Position numbers and translations under genes: made by a program
The notes under the pieces: generated by a model
What the model saw: only the letters and a program-made list of their open reading frames with translations
Database searches by the model: none
Told to the model about the DNA's origin: nothing
Shown here: positions 35,681 through 44,300 of the stretch, one piece after another
Layout: each line of letters begins with the position of its first letter
How positions within the stretch are numbered: position 1 is the stretch's first letter
Source of the DNA: Actinomyces minihominis
GTDB taxonomy: Bacteria; Actinomycetota; Actinomycetes; Actinomycetales; Actinomycetaceae
Assembly: GCF_900187855.1 (NCBI RefSeq)
Contig: NZ_FYEG01000001.1
Location: 372,001 to 436,000, forward strand
DNA length: 64,000 bases
Reading direction: 5' to 3'

Positions 35681-36016
35681 ATGATGCAAGTTTCCGGAAC
35701 CAGAAGACTGCTGCTCGTTCTAGCGGCACTTGCAACCACCTTTTCGGTCGCCGCTTGTGAGGGCGAGCAGGCCACTTCCGCGGATAGTGCGCCGGTTCGG
35801 GGGTCGGCTACATCTGAACCCCAGAGCGCTCCAATCAAGGTCGAGGAGGAGGACGAGCTCGTCCTCGCCGAACCAACGGTTCTTGAGGTCGACCCCGTGG
35901 CTGATACAGCGGATCCGTCGGACTATGCGGCCGTGCGAACCGTGTTGGAGGGACTGGAGATCAAGGGCCGGGCGCCGAAGACGGGCTACGATCGGGAGTT
36001 GTTTGTCCAGTACTAA
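35681..36016 (+). pseudogene. Truncated DUF1524/HNH-nuclease-type lipoprotein
   Basis: Frame of 111 codons that starts as a lipoprotein (signal peptide with a VAAC lipobox ending near residue 26) and an acidic linker, then reaches EGLEIKGRAPKTGYDRELF, which matches the entry to secreted DUF1524/HNH endonuclease domains (GRAPKTGYDREQFG). The frame then ends after three more residues, before any catalytic histidine or HNH residue, so the nuclease domain is missing. The 3' part was probably lost at a junction near 36000, next to the PglD-like gene. An inverted repeat AATTCC-TATT-GGAATT (35580-35595) lies upstream. The product would be an inactive exported stub. Confidence 0.7.
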
Positions 36017-36090
36017 ACCTTTGGCGTTTACTTCACCCGTGAAAGGAGTGCATTCGAAAGTCCACGCTCCCTTCAAGCCTCGGCTAGCGA

Positions 36091-36726
36091 CTATCGACTT
36101 ATCTGGCGCGCTGGGTTTCCCACAACAGTGACGTTGGCATCTGTTCCGTGAAGAACAACTGCGCCTGCACCGATAACAGAGTGTTCGCCGATGGTGGTTC
36201 GGGGGAGGATTACTGCGCTGCCTCCGAAGAAGGAACCCTGACCCACGCTTACTTCACCCATGATGTTGGTAGCTGGGCTCAGGGTTGAGAATTCGCCAAT
36301 GACGGTGTCGTGTCCAACGGAGCTGTTGAAGTTGACGTGAACGTGATCTTCTAGGGTCACATCGGCGTCTAGTACTACTCCCGGGCACACGATCGATCCT
36401 TCGCCAACCGTTGATCCACCTGCTGTGATTACTCGATCGTCAATGAAGGTGGCGAACTGGGCACCCTTGTTTTGGAGCTGTTCGACTAGGTGCTGTCTGA
36501 CCTTGGGTGCAGCAATAGCACAGAGAACTCGGTCGTTTAGTTCTGAGGTGTAGTCGGCAATCGTCGAGATGAGTTGTCCCGGAAGAAGTGCGGGGTTCGC
36601 GTTGTCGTCAATGAAGACGACGTCTTCGACCTGGTTCTCCGCGAGGAAACGGGGTGAGGTAGTGATCCAGCTGTGAACACCGCGACCGAAGCCCCCTGCT
36701 CCCACAATGACGATGCGAGTGCTCAT
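36091..36726 (-). CDS. PglD/NeuD-like sugar O/N-acetyltransferase
   Basis: Acetyltransferase of 211 aa with an N-terminal Rossmann-like nucleotide-sugar-binding domain (RIVIVGAGGFGRGV) and a C-terminal left-handed beta-helix of hexapeptide repeats. The catalytic base His is in NFNSSVGHDTVIGEF. The family includes PglD, which acetylates UDP-4-amino sugars in bacillosamine synthesis, and NeuD. Next to PglC- and PglE-like genes, the PglD role is favoured. Its ATG overlaps the end of the sugar transferase gene by 4 bp. Codon and base usage look somewhat less GC-rich than the housekeeping genes. Confidence 0.88.
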   Translation of the reverse strand: MSTRIVIVGAGGFGRGVHSWITTSPRFLAENQVEDVVFIDDNANPALLPGQLISTIADYTSELNDRVLCAIAAPKVRQHLVEQLQNKGAQFATFIDDRVITAGGSTVGEGSIVCPGVVLDADVTLEDHVHVNFNSSVGHDTVIGEFSTLSPATNIMGEVSVGQGSFFGGSAVILPRTTIGEHSVIGAGAVVLHGTDANVTVVGNPARQISR

Positions 36727-37352
36727 TGTGAACTCACATCCGAACCTAGGAAAGGAGCCCCTACTGCGTGCCCCTCAGAGGTGACACCAGTTCGGCTGAC
36801 AACGCTGGTAATGGTCTTGAGGATTACCTTCACGTCCAATCCGATTGAGCATCCGTCGACGTACTGAACATCCAGTTCAAAGCGTTGGGGCCAATCGAGG
36901 GCATTTCTGCCACTCACCTGGGCCAGTCCGGTGATGCCGGGCCGAACCTCGTGACGTCGTTTCTGCTCATGCGAGTAGAGCTCAAGGTACTCGACCAGCA
37001 GGGGACGTGGTCCCACCAGACTCATATCTCCCTTGAGGACATTCCATAGTTCCGGAAGCTCATCGAGGCTGGTTGAGCGAAGTGCCTTACCAAAGCTGGT
37101 GAGCCGATCTTCATTCTCAATCAAGCCCTTGCTGGGGTCGACGTCCTTCATGGTGCGGAATTTGTACAGGGTGAAGATCTGCCCGTCCTTGCCGGGACGA
37201 TCCTGTTTGAAGATGACGGGACTGCCGAGGTTCGCGCGAACGGTGGCTGCGACGACTCCCATTACCGGGGCCAGGGCCACCAGACCTGCGGCAGAGACAA
37301 GGATGTCCAAGCCGCGTTTGATGGGGTCATAAGCCTTACGGGTTTTAGTCAC
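36723..37352 (-). CDS. PglC/WcaJ-type phosphoglycosyl transferase
   Basis: Monotopic phosphoglycosyl transferase of 209 aa. A single N-terminal re-entrant membrane helix (about residues 12-32, with KRGLDILVSAAGLVALAPV) precedes the catalytic Asp-Glu pair region (RPGKDGQIFTLYKFRTM) and the VGPRPLLVEYLELYS motif. It moves a sugar 1-phosphate from a UDP-sugar to undecaprenyl phosphate, the first membrane step of glycan assembly. The short PglC-like length, without the N-terminal CoA-binding-like domain of WbaP, fits the bacillosamine setting. It starts 11 bp after the aminotransferase stop. Confidence 0.92.
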   Translation of the reverse strand: MTKTRKAYDPIKRGLDILVSAAGLVALAPVMGVVAATVRANLGSPVIFKQDRPGKDGQIFTLYKFRTMKDVDPSKGLIENEDRLTSFGKALRSTSLDELPELWNVLKGDMSLVGPRPLLVEYLELYSHEQKRRHEVRPGITGLAQVSGRNALDWPQRFELDVQYVDGCSIGLDVKVILKTITSVVSRTGVTSEGHAVGAPFLGSDVSSQ

Positions 37353-37363
37353 CTGGAGACCTT

Positions 37364-38590
37364 CTAGCCGAGGAACTCAGTGATGGCCGTGAACACCACG
37401 TTCCGCTGTTCTTCGGTGAGGCCTGAGCCGCTGGGAAGGGTGAGGCCGGTTTGGAACAGGGTCTCACCGTTGCCGTTGGTCTTGGCCGGGTTGTCGGCAA
37501 AGATGGGCTGAAGGTGCATGGGCTTCCACAGGGGGCGGTTCTCAATGTTCAGTGCATTGAGTGCGGCGCTGAGGTCTTGAGCAGTCCAGTTACCGACGGT
37601 CTTGCTTGAGTCAACGACGACAGAGGTGAGCCAGCAGTTGTCGAACTGCTCATCAGAGTTCTGCTCATCTGATTGAAGGACCGTGACACCGGGAACCTCT
37701 GCGAAGAGGTTCTTGTAATCACGGCGAATCTGCTTGCGCCTTCCGATCATCTCATCGAGGCGTGAAACCTGGGCGCGGCCAAGGGCAGCCAGGATGTTGC
37801 TCATCCGGTAGTTGTAACCGACTTCGGTGTGTTCGTAGTGAACCACTGGCTGACGGGCCTGGGTGGCAAGGTAACGGACCTTATCGGCAAGAGCCTTGTC
37901 ATCGGTCAGGAGGATCCCGCCACCGGATGTGGTCATGATTTTGTTGCCGTTGAAGGAAAGAATGGCGGCATCACCGAAGCTGCCTGCCGGCTTGATGCCA
38001 GCATCGGTCTGCAGGGCTGCGCCGAAGGACTCGGCGGCATCGGCCAGGATGGGGATGCGGTAACCGGCCTGTTCTGATCGCTTGGCAACGACCTCTTCAA
38101 TAGCCGGGAAGTCGGCCACCTGACCAAGCAGGTCAACGGGAACGACTGCGCCAATATGCTTGCCTTCGGCAATCAGTTCCTCCATGGCTTCATCAAGAAG
38201 CTGGGGATCCATGTTGCCCGTGACCAAATCACAGTCGATGAAGTAGGGCTCTGCACCAACGTAGGTAATCGAGTTTGCGGTTGCTGCGAAGGTCATCGAA
38301 GAGGTGACGACAACATCGCCACGCTTCACACCCAGGGCAATCAGGCCCAAGTGAAGGGCTGCGGTTCCGGAGGAGAGCGCTACTGCGTACTCACGGTCAC
38401 AACGCTGTTTGACGTCGTCCTCGAACGCATCAACTTCAGGACCAAGGGGGGCAACCCAACCTGAGTGAAGGGCCCGAACGACGAACTCTTCCTCAACTGG
38501 GCCCACGTCCGGCTTCGACAAATAGATACGTTCGCGCACCTCAACCTTGTTCTCGACAGGGTTCACAGACAAGACTTCACCTAGATTCAC
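37364..38590 (-). CDS. DegT/DnrJ/EryC1/StrS aminotransferase (PglE-like)
   Basis: PLP-dependent sugar aminotransferase of 408 aa. Core motifs are SSGTAALHLGLIALGVKRGD, LADAAESFGA and the PLP lysine in FNGNKIMTTSGGG. A 20-residue N-terminal extension precedes the YLSKPDVGPVEEEFV start seen in LegC/PglE-type enzymes. With the PglC- and PglD-like genes downstream it would aminate a UDP-4-keto-6-deoxy sugar. The 4,6-dehydratase (PglF) that makes that substrate is not in the window. The gene is divergent from the FAD/Fe-S oxidoreductase. Confidence 0.92.
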   Translation of the reverse strand: MNLGEVLSVNPVENKVEVRERIYLSKPDVGPVEEEFVVRALHSGWVAPLGPEVDAFEDDVKQRCDREYAVALSSGTAALHLGLIALGVKRGDVVVTSSMTFAATANSITYVGAEPYFIDCDLVTGNMDPQLLDEAMEELIAEGKHIGAVVPVDLLGQVADFPAIEEVVAKRSEQAGYRIPILADAAESFGAALQTDAGIKPAGSFGDAAILSFNGNKIMTTSGGGILLTDDKALADKVRYLATQARQPVVHYEHTEVGYNYRMSNILAALGRAQVSRLDEMIGRRKQIRRDYKNLFAEVPGVTVLQSDEQNSDEQFDNCWLTSVVVDSSKTVGNWTAQDLSAALNALNIENRPLWKPMHLQPIFADNPAKTNGNGETLFQTGLTLPSGSGLTEEQRNVVFTAITEFLG

Positions 38591-38678
38591 GGGTAAAACG
38601 ACGCCGTCATGCCATTAGCAGACGCCCGCTACAACATGGCATGACTACCGAAAACAGAAGGTGGTTTTGTGACTGTGG

Positions 38679-38684
38679 GACAAT
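38679..38684 (+). promoter_or_regulatory. Candidate -10 box for a leaderless oxidoreductase message
   Basis: GACAAT ends 7 bp before the ATG at 38692 and no ribosome-binding site is present, which favours 38692 over the in-frame ATG at 38641. No good -35 element is seen. Confidence 0.3.
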
Positions 38685-38691
38685 CTCGACT

Positions 38692-41586
38692 ATGAGTAGC
38701 GCCATAGTTCTCGACTCCGTCACAGAGGGCGATTCGGTCCTGCTGGCATCATCGACGCTTGAGGCTCTTAGTCGGGTGATTGAGGTTGATTCCAGTTTAC
38801 GTCGGCGGGTGGAGTACTCCTCCGACGCCTCTAACTATCGGGTACAGCCGGCGGTGGTGGCATTCCCCCGCTCGGTTGAGGAAGTTGAGGCGGCGCTGGG
38901 CGTGGCTCGCTCCGCTGGATTGCCCGTGACCTCACGTGGTGGGGGGACGTCGGTGGCGGGAAATGCGATTGGGCCGGGGTTGGTCCTGGACTTCTCTCGC
39001 TACATGAACCGCGTCCTCGAGATTGATCCGGTGGCGCGGACGGCTCGCGTTGAGCCGGGGGTCATCATGTCCGACCTGCAGGAGGCAGCTGCCCCCTACG
39101 GACTGTGGTTTGGGCCGGATCCGTCGACGAAAAACAGGGCGACTCTGGGCGGGATGATTGGCAACAACGCCTGTGGTCCGCACGCCCTCACCTATGGTCG
39201 TACCTCTGACAACACGGTTTCTCTGGACGTGATTGATGGTCGAGGACGACGGTTCGTGGTGGGTTCTGGCCCGGGTGAACTGGAGAAGGTGGCGGGGCTT
39301 TCCGAACTGGTGTCGACCCACCTGGCGTTGCTGCGCACTGAACTTGGTCGTTTCACCCGTCAGGAATCTGGCTACTCGCTGGAGCACCTGCTGCCGGAGA
39401 AGGGCGGCGACCTTGCCAAAGCCCTGGTGGGGACCGAAGGAACCTGCGTCACCGTGGTTGAGGCCACCGTCGCACTGAAGCCGGTGCCGACGAAGCCGAC
39501 CCTGGTCGTCCTCGGCTATCCATCCATGATTGCGGCAGCTGGGGATGTCATCAACCTGCTACCCCAGAAGCCGCTGGCTCTGGAGGGAATGGACTCTCGG
39601 CTGGTTGAGGTCGTTCGTCGCGCCGTGGGTTCCGTTCCGGAGTTGCCCGGCGGTGAAGGGTGGCTCTTCTGCGAGGTTGGTGAGGTCAAGGGCGACGGGC
39701 GCAGTGCGGCGCAGCGGGCTGCGGATCTGGTGGCGGCATCCGCAAGCGTCTCCCACCGCATCGTCACCGACCCTCAAGAGACGGCGGCGCTGTGGCGGAT
39801 TCGCGCTGACGGGGTGGGTCTGGCGGGGCGTACCCCGGCTGGGAATCAGGCGTGGCCGGGGTGGGAAGACGCTGCCGTTCCCCCGGCACACCTAGGCCCG
39901 TATCTAAGCGACTTTGAGGACCTGATGTCCAAGTACGGCATCGAGGGTCTGCCCTACGGTCACTTCGGGGATGGCTGCATTCATGTTCGTATGGATGTGC
40001 CGCTGGACTCGGAGGGGGATGTTCCGGTTTTCAAGGCCTTCATGGAGGAGGCCGCGGCGCTGGTGGGGCGCTACGGAGGCTCGATCTCCGGAGAGCACGG
40101 GGACGGGAGGGCCCGTGGGGCTCTGCTCCCCCACATGTACTCCTCTGAAGCGATCTCTCTTTTTGAGCAGTTCAAAGGCCTGTTTGACCCCGATAACCTG
40201 CTCAACCCGGGGGTCCTGGTTGACCCGGCCCCAATTACTTCTGCGCTGAGGCGCCCTCAAGCCAAACCCATCGCGGGTCAGGGTTTTGCGTTTGCGCATG
40301 ACCGGGGGGACTTCACGTCGGCTGTGCATCGCTGCGTTGGAGTGGGGAAATGCCGGGCCGACAACTCCGCTGCCGGTGGGTTCATGTGTCCGTCGTACCG
40401 GGCAACCAAGGATGAGAAGGACGTGACAAGGGGGCGGGCTCGGGTCCTCCAGGACCTGACCCGGGGGGCTTTGCCCGGCGGCTGGGACTCACCGGCGGTA
40501 GCGGAGGCGCTTGACCTCTGCCTCTCCTGTAAGGCGTGCGGGCGGGACTGCCCGGCCGGCGTTGACATGTCAATGTACAAGTCTGAGGTGACCTACCGGC
40601 GTTACCGGGGGAAGCTGCGGCCCATGAACCACTACGTCCTCGGCTGGTTGCCGCGTTGGGCGCGGTTGGTGACGGCGGTTCCGACGGTGGCGGGGCTGGC
40701 TAATGCCGCCCTGCAGATCGACCCGCTGCGAAGGCTGGTCTTCAAGGTTTCTGGAATGGACCCGAGGCGGGAGATGACGGCGTTTACCAGGCGTCGGTTC
40801 TCGCGGTGGTTCAAGGGGCGCCCTTCATCGTCCTCGTCCTCGTCGAACAAGCAGGCGGTGAAGCGGGACGTGATTATCTGGGCGGACTCCTTCAGTGAGT
40901 ATCTGGATCCGACTTCGGCGACGGCGATGGTGGAGTTGCTGCAGCAGGCGGGTTACACGGTGCGAATCCCCTCGGCTTCGGCTTGCTGCGGTCTGACGTG
41001 GATTTCGACGGGGCAGCTCGATGGGGCGAAGCGTCACCTGGGGCGACTGCTGGACATTCTGGGTCCTGCGGCGCAGAAGGGGGTGCCGATCATCGGTGTG
41101 GAACCCTCCTGTACCGCGGTGTTGCGTTCAGATCTGCAGGAGCTTCTGCCCGATGACCCGCGATCCGCGCCGGTGGGAAAGATGACGATGACCCTGGCGG
41201 AACTGCTGAGCGATCCCGACCTCGGCCCCGATCCCCAGTGGTTTGCGGATCACTCACTGGAGGGTGTGCGGGTGGTGGCGCAGCCACACTGTCACCAGCA
41301 CGCGGTGATGGGGTATGAGAAGGACTTGGAGCTACTGCGGCGCCTGGGTGCAACGGTGACCCCCGTGGCGGGGTGCTGTGGGTTGGCGGGGAACTTTGGG
41401 ATGGAGAAGGGGCACTACGAGGTTTCGGTGGCGGTGGCGAACAACGAGTTGCTGCCGGCGCTGGCTGAGGCCAAGCCCGGGTCGGTGTTCCTGGCCGATG
41501 GCTACTCTTGCCGGACGCAGGCTAGCCAGTTGGCGGATGTGATCGGGGTGGGGTTGCCAACGCTGCTGCTGGGGCGTCAAAAGTAG
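38692..41586 (+). CDS. Fused FAD-linked / [4Fe-4S] D-lactate or glycolate dehydrogenase
   Basis: Protein of 964 aa combining a GlcD/Dld-type FAD domain with a GlcF/LutA-type iron-sulfur part. The N-terminal FAD-binding PCMH domain has SRGGGTSVAGNAIGPG and GNNACGPHALTYGRTS; the substrate domain ends near the SGEHGDGRARG motif. Two ferredoxin-type clusters follow (CVGVGKC...CPSY and CLSCKACGRDCP), then two CCG domains (SACCGLTW, VAGCCGLAGNFG). Such fusions oxidise D-lactate or glycolate and pass electrons to the quinone pool. The exact substrate is open. The ATG at 38692 gives a compact N-terminus. It precedes the PTS permease gene. Confidence 0.9.
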   Translation: MSSAIVLDSVTEGDSVLLASSTLEALSRVIEVDSSLRRRVEYSSDASNYRVQPAVVAFPRSVEEVEAALGVARSAGLPVTSRGGGTSVAGNAIGPGLVLDFSRYMNRVLEIDPVARTARVEPGVIMSDLQEAAAPYGLWFGPDPSTKNRATLGGMIGNNACGPHALTYGRTSDNTVSLDVIDGRGRRFVVGSGPGELEKVAGLSELVSTHLALLRTELGRFTRQESGYSLEHLLPEKGGDLAKALVGTEGTCVTVVEATVALKPVPTKPTLVVLGYPSMIAAAGDVINLLPQKPLALEGMDSRLVEVVRRAVGSVPELPGGEGWLFCEVGEVKGDGRSAAQRAADLVAASASVSHRIVTDPQETAALWRIRADGVGLAGRTPAGNQAWPGWEDAAVPPAHLGPYLSDFEDLMSKYGIEGLPYGHFGDGCIHVRMDVPLDSEGDVPVFKAFMEEAAALVGRYGGSISGEHGDGRARGALLPHMYSSEAISLFEQFKGLFDPDNLLNPGVLVDPAPITSALRRPQAKPIAGQGFAFAHDRGDFTSAVHRCVGVGKCRADNSAAGGFMCPSYRATKDEKDVTRGRARVLQDLTRGALPGGWDSPAVAEALDLCLSCKACGRDCPAGVDMSMYKSEVTYRRYRGKLRPMNHYVLGWLPRWARLVTAVPTVAGLANAALQIDPLRRLVFKVSGMDPRREMTAFTRRRFSRWFKGRPSSSSSSSNKQAVKRDVIIWADSFSEYLDPTSATAMVELLQQAGYTVRIPSASACCGLTWISTGQLDGAKRHLGRLLDILGPAAQKGVPIIGVEPSCTAVLRSDLQELLPDDPRSAPVGKMTMTLAELLSDPDLGPDPQWFADHSLEGVRVVAQPHCHQHAVMGYEKDLELLRRLGATVTPVAGCCGLAGNFGMEKGHYEVSVAVANNELLPALAEAKPGSVFLADGYSCRTQASQLADVIGVGLPTLLLGRQK

Positions 41587-41603
41587 TTGACCTGCGTGTT
41601 GTT

Positions 41604-41669
41604 GGCCTTTGGGACCTCATAGGCCTTTGGTGGGATAAAGTTTTCGCCGTGAGCACAAAACAATGTGCT
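41604..41669 (+). promoter_or_regulatory. Candidate operator region upstream of the PTS permease
   Basis: Two exact GGCCTTTGG copies lie 18 bp apart (41604-41612 and 41622-41630). Downstream, AGCACA-AAACAA-TGTGCT (41652-41669) is a perfect 6-6-6 inverted repeat. Both lie within 150 bp of the permease start and look like protein-binding sites; neither exactly matches the GlxR/CRP consensus (TGTGA-N6-TCACA). Confidence 0.35.
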
Positions 41670-41751
41670 GACGGTGGTCCACAATCAAGATGGCTGTGCT
41701 CATCATCGGCTCAGCCTCTCCCGCCTTATTGACGAGAGGTTCCTAATAACA

Positions 41752-43698
41752 ATGAAGTTTCTACAAAGACTGGGCAAGTCATTGATGCTTCCCGTCTCTG
41801 TACTGCCGATTGCGGCAATCCTCATGGGTATTTCCTACTGGATCGCTTCGGCCGTCGGAGGCGACAACATCGCTGCCGTTTTCCTGGGTGCTGCTGGTGG
41901 CGCACTGCTTGACAACATGCCGATCCTGTTTGCGATCGGCGTTTCCATTGGTATGGCAACCAAGTCTGATGGCACGTCAGCGCTTGCTGGCCTCGTCGCA
42001 TGGCTGACCATCACCACCCTTCTGGCTCCCGCTGCTGTCTCAGGCTTCCTGGGCCAGCCCGTTGAGGAAGTCAACCCCGCTTTCTACCAGGTCAAGAACG
42101 TCTTCGTCGGTATCATTGCCGGTTTGATTGGCGCCTGGGCCTACGACAAGTTTAAGAACACGAAGCTGCCTGACGCGCTCTCGTTCTTCTCGGGTCGCCG
42201 TTCGGTTGCCATCATGGCCTCGGCCATCGCGATCGTTGTCGCGCTCATCCTCTTTGTGATCTGGCCGGTGGTCTTCGGTGCGCTGGTGACCTTCGGTGAG
42301 TGGATCGTTGATCTGGGGCCGCTGGGTGCCGGCATCTACGGCTTCCTCAACCGCCTGCTGATTCCATTTGGTCTACACCACGCCCTGAACTCCGTGTTCT
42401 GGTTCGACGTTGCGGGCATTAACGACCTCAACAACTTCCTCAACAACACGGGCACATTCGGTGAGACCGGTCAGTTCATGGCTGGCTTCTTCCCCATCAT
42501 GATGTTTGGCCTGCCGGGCGCTGCCCTCGCCATGTACGTCACCGCTAAGCCCAGCCGCAAGCAGGCCGCCTACGGTATCCTTCTGGCCGCAGCTGTTTCA
42601 TCGTTCTTCGTCGGTGTTACCGAACCCCTCGAGTTCTCCTTCATGTTCGTGGCGCCAATCCTCTACGTGATTCACGCCGTGTTCATGGGTATCTCCCTGG
42701 CGCTGACCGCCTGGCTGCCGGTCCGTATGGGCTTCGGCTTCTCGGGTGGTTTCATCGACCTCGTCCTGCAGTGGACCAACCCGCTGGCACAGAACCCCTG
42801 GGCCATCCCGATCATGGGCGTGGGCTGGTTCATCATCTACTTCCTGGTCTTCACCTTCGTTATCAAGCGTTGGAACCTGAAGACTCCGGGTCGTGAGGAC
42901 GATGACGTTGAAGAGTTCACCTCGGGCACTGCTGCTGCCTCCAACACCGATGAGGGTTACCTGATGACGGGTCACCGCTTCATCAAGGCCCTGGGCGGCA
43001 AGGAAAACATCGCTGAGATGGACAACTGCGCAACGCGACTGCGGATGGAACTGGTTGACCCCTCACTGGTCGATGAAAAGGCCCTCAAGGCTGCTGGTGC
43101 CAACGGTGTCATCAAGCCGGGCGGACGAAGCGTTCAGGTCATTTACGGCCTCAACGTCCAGTTCGTGAAGGACGCCATGGAGACGATCATTGAGACCAAC
43201 CTTGAGGTCCCCGAAAGCCCGGCCGAAGCCGCTGCTGCTGAGGCCGAAGGTCGCCTGGTCGACAGCGATCTGATGGTGGCAGCCCCCGCGCGCAAGACGG
43301 TGCGCCTGCGCCAGCCCGTGATGGGAACACTGGTCCCGCTGGACCAGGTTCCGGACAAGACCTTTGCTGACGGCCTGCTGGGCTCCGGCATTGCGATTGA
43401 ACCCTCGGTGGGAACCGTTGTGGCTCCCGCAGATGCGACCGTTGCGATGGTCTTCAAGACCGGTCACGCAATCGCGCTGATCCTGGACTCGGGTGAAGAG
43501 CTGCTGATTCACGTCGGCCTCGACACCGTTGAGATGAAGGGAGATGGATTCGAACCCCTGGTTGATAAGGGCCAGCAAGTTACCGCAGGTACCCCGCTGC
43601 TCAAGTTCGACCTCGCCAAGATTCGCGCTGCCGGTCACCCGACCGTCACCCCCGTCGTCATCACCAACGACAAGAGTGCGGTTATCGAATTTGTCTAG
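41752..43698 (+). CDS. PTS glucose/N-acetylglucosamine-type permease, IIC-IIB-IIA
   Basis: Sugar phosphotransferase permease of 648 aa that imports and phosphorylates a hexose. The IIC membrane domain (about 1-390) has about ten helices and the GVTEPLEFSFMFVAP substrate signature of the glucose family. IIB (about 400-480) has the phosphocysteine in MDNCATRLR. IIA (about 520-648) has the phosphohistidine in ELLIHVGLDT. The order matches NagE/PtsG of actinobacteria. The ATG at 41752 gives the MKFLQRLGKSLMLPVSVLP start. The soluble partners HPr and EI are encoded just downstream. Whether glucose or GlcNAc is the main substrate cannot be told. Confidence 0.93.
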   Translation: MKFLQRLGKSLMLPVSVLPIAAILMGISYWIASAVGGDNIAAVFLGAAGGALLDNMPILFAIGVSIGMATKSDGTSALAGLVAWLTITTLLAPAAVSGFLGQPVEEVNPAFYQVKNVFVGIIAGLIGAWAYDKFKNTKLPDALSFFSGRRSVAIMASAIAIVVALILFVIWPVVFGALVTFGEWIVDLGPLGAGIYGFLNRLLIPFGLHHALNSVFWFDVAGINDLNNFLNNTGTFGETGQFMAGFFPIMMFGLPGAALAMYVTAKPSRKQAAYGILLAAAVSSFFVGVTEPLEFSFMFVAPILYVIHAVFMGISLALTAWLPVRMGFGFSGGFIDLVLQWTNPLAQNPWAIPIMGVGWFIIYFLVFTFVIKRWNLKTPGREDDDVEEFTSGTAAASNTDEGYLMTGHRFIKALGGKENIAEMDNCATRLRMELVDPSLVDEKALKAAGANGVIKPGGRSVQVIYGLNVQFVKDAMETIIETNLEVPESPAEAAAAEAEGRLVDSDLMVAAPARKTVRLRQPVMGTLVPLDQVPDKTFADGLLGSGIAIEPSVGTVVAPADATVAMVFKTGHAIALILDSGEELLIHVGLDTVEMKGDGFEPLVDKGQQVTAGTPLLKFDLAKIRAAGHPTVTPVVITNDKSAVIEFV

Positions 43699-43759
43699 TT
43701 GATGGGTTCGTCCGGGTTGGTTGAGGTCGACTTGGACGAAATCAAGTCTGAGTAACAGG

Positions 43760-43795
43760 AATCCCCCGGTACCAAGTGGTTGGTGCCGGGGGATT
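43760..43795. terminator. Strong bidirectional hairpin between the PTS permease and ptsH
   Basis: AATCCCCCGG (43760-43769) pairs with CCGGGGGATT (43786-43795), and inner bases extend the stem to include GTACC/GGTGC. A short T-rich run follows. It lies between two convergent genes. Confidence 0.75.
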
Positions 43796-43818
43796 TCCTT
43801 AGCTGAGCTGGCGCCTGG

Positions 43819-44076
43819 TTAGGCGTCGAGATCCTGAAGAATGAGGTCAGCAATCTCATTGACCGCAGCCTCATTGTCGGACTCTACGGTCACTTCCATG
43901 CCGTTTTCAGCTCCCAGGGTCATGATCATCATTGATGACGAAGCATCCACCGGATCGTCTCCATCGACGCTGAGCAGAATTTCGTCGTCGTACTTACCTG
44001 CGGCCTCAGCAACTAGAGCTGCGGGGCGAGCATGGAGTCCGACCTTAGAACCTACGGTTACGACGCGCTTGGCCAT
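43819..44076 (-). CDS. ptsH: Phosphocarrier protein HPr
   Basis: Phosphotransferase carrier of 85 aa. The phosphoryl acceptor is His15 in GLHARPAAL; Ser46 in DASSSMMIM is at the regulatory serine position, though actinobacteria often lack the HPr kinase. It passes phosphate from enzyme I to the permease IIA domain. The ATG at 44076 follows AAGGAGAAA. It diverges from ptsI rather than sharing a ptsHI operon, and converges with the permease gene. Firm call. Confidence 0.96.
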   Translation of the reverse strand: MAKRVVTVGSKVGLHARPAALVAEAAGKYDDEILLSVDGDDPVDASSSMMIMTLGAENGMEVTVESDNEAAVNEIADLILQDLDA

Positions 44077-44157
44077 TAGTTTCTCCTTCAAAGAAAGACA
44101 GTTTTGCGGTGCTTCCACACCTCGATTCTGCCCGCGTCAACGGGCGACCGCACTGCT

Positions 44158-44163
44158 ATTGTA
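44158..44163 (-). promoter_or_regulatory. Candidate -10 box for ptsH
   Basis: TACAAT on the minus strand lies 81 bp before the ptsH start. The 5' untranslated region would contain the hairpin GCCCG-CGTCAA-CGGGC near 44130. No convincing -35 is seen. The 224-bp gap to ptsI also holds the inverted repeat GGTTC/GAACC at 44234-44251. Confidence 0.35.
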
Positions 44164-44300
44164 GCCATGTTCAAGCCCGGATCGTTGGTTGCTCAACTAG
44201 GCTGGAACAAGGTTATGAAAGTAGGAACAACGCGGTTCGTTCACTTGAACCTCACTGCTTGCGGCCCCAGCGGCCCGCCGAACTAAACCAGGGAGCACCC

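Noticed and set aside
38641-38691. Upstream ATG for the FAD/Fe-S oxidoreductase
   Set aside because: The extra 17 residues are unlike family N-termini, no ribosome-binding site is present, and a -10-like box suggests a start at 38692.
43546-43565. GATTCGAACCCC string resembling a tRNA T-loop
   Set aside because: It lies inside the PTS permease IIA coding sequence and no cloverleaf can be built around it.
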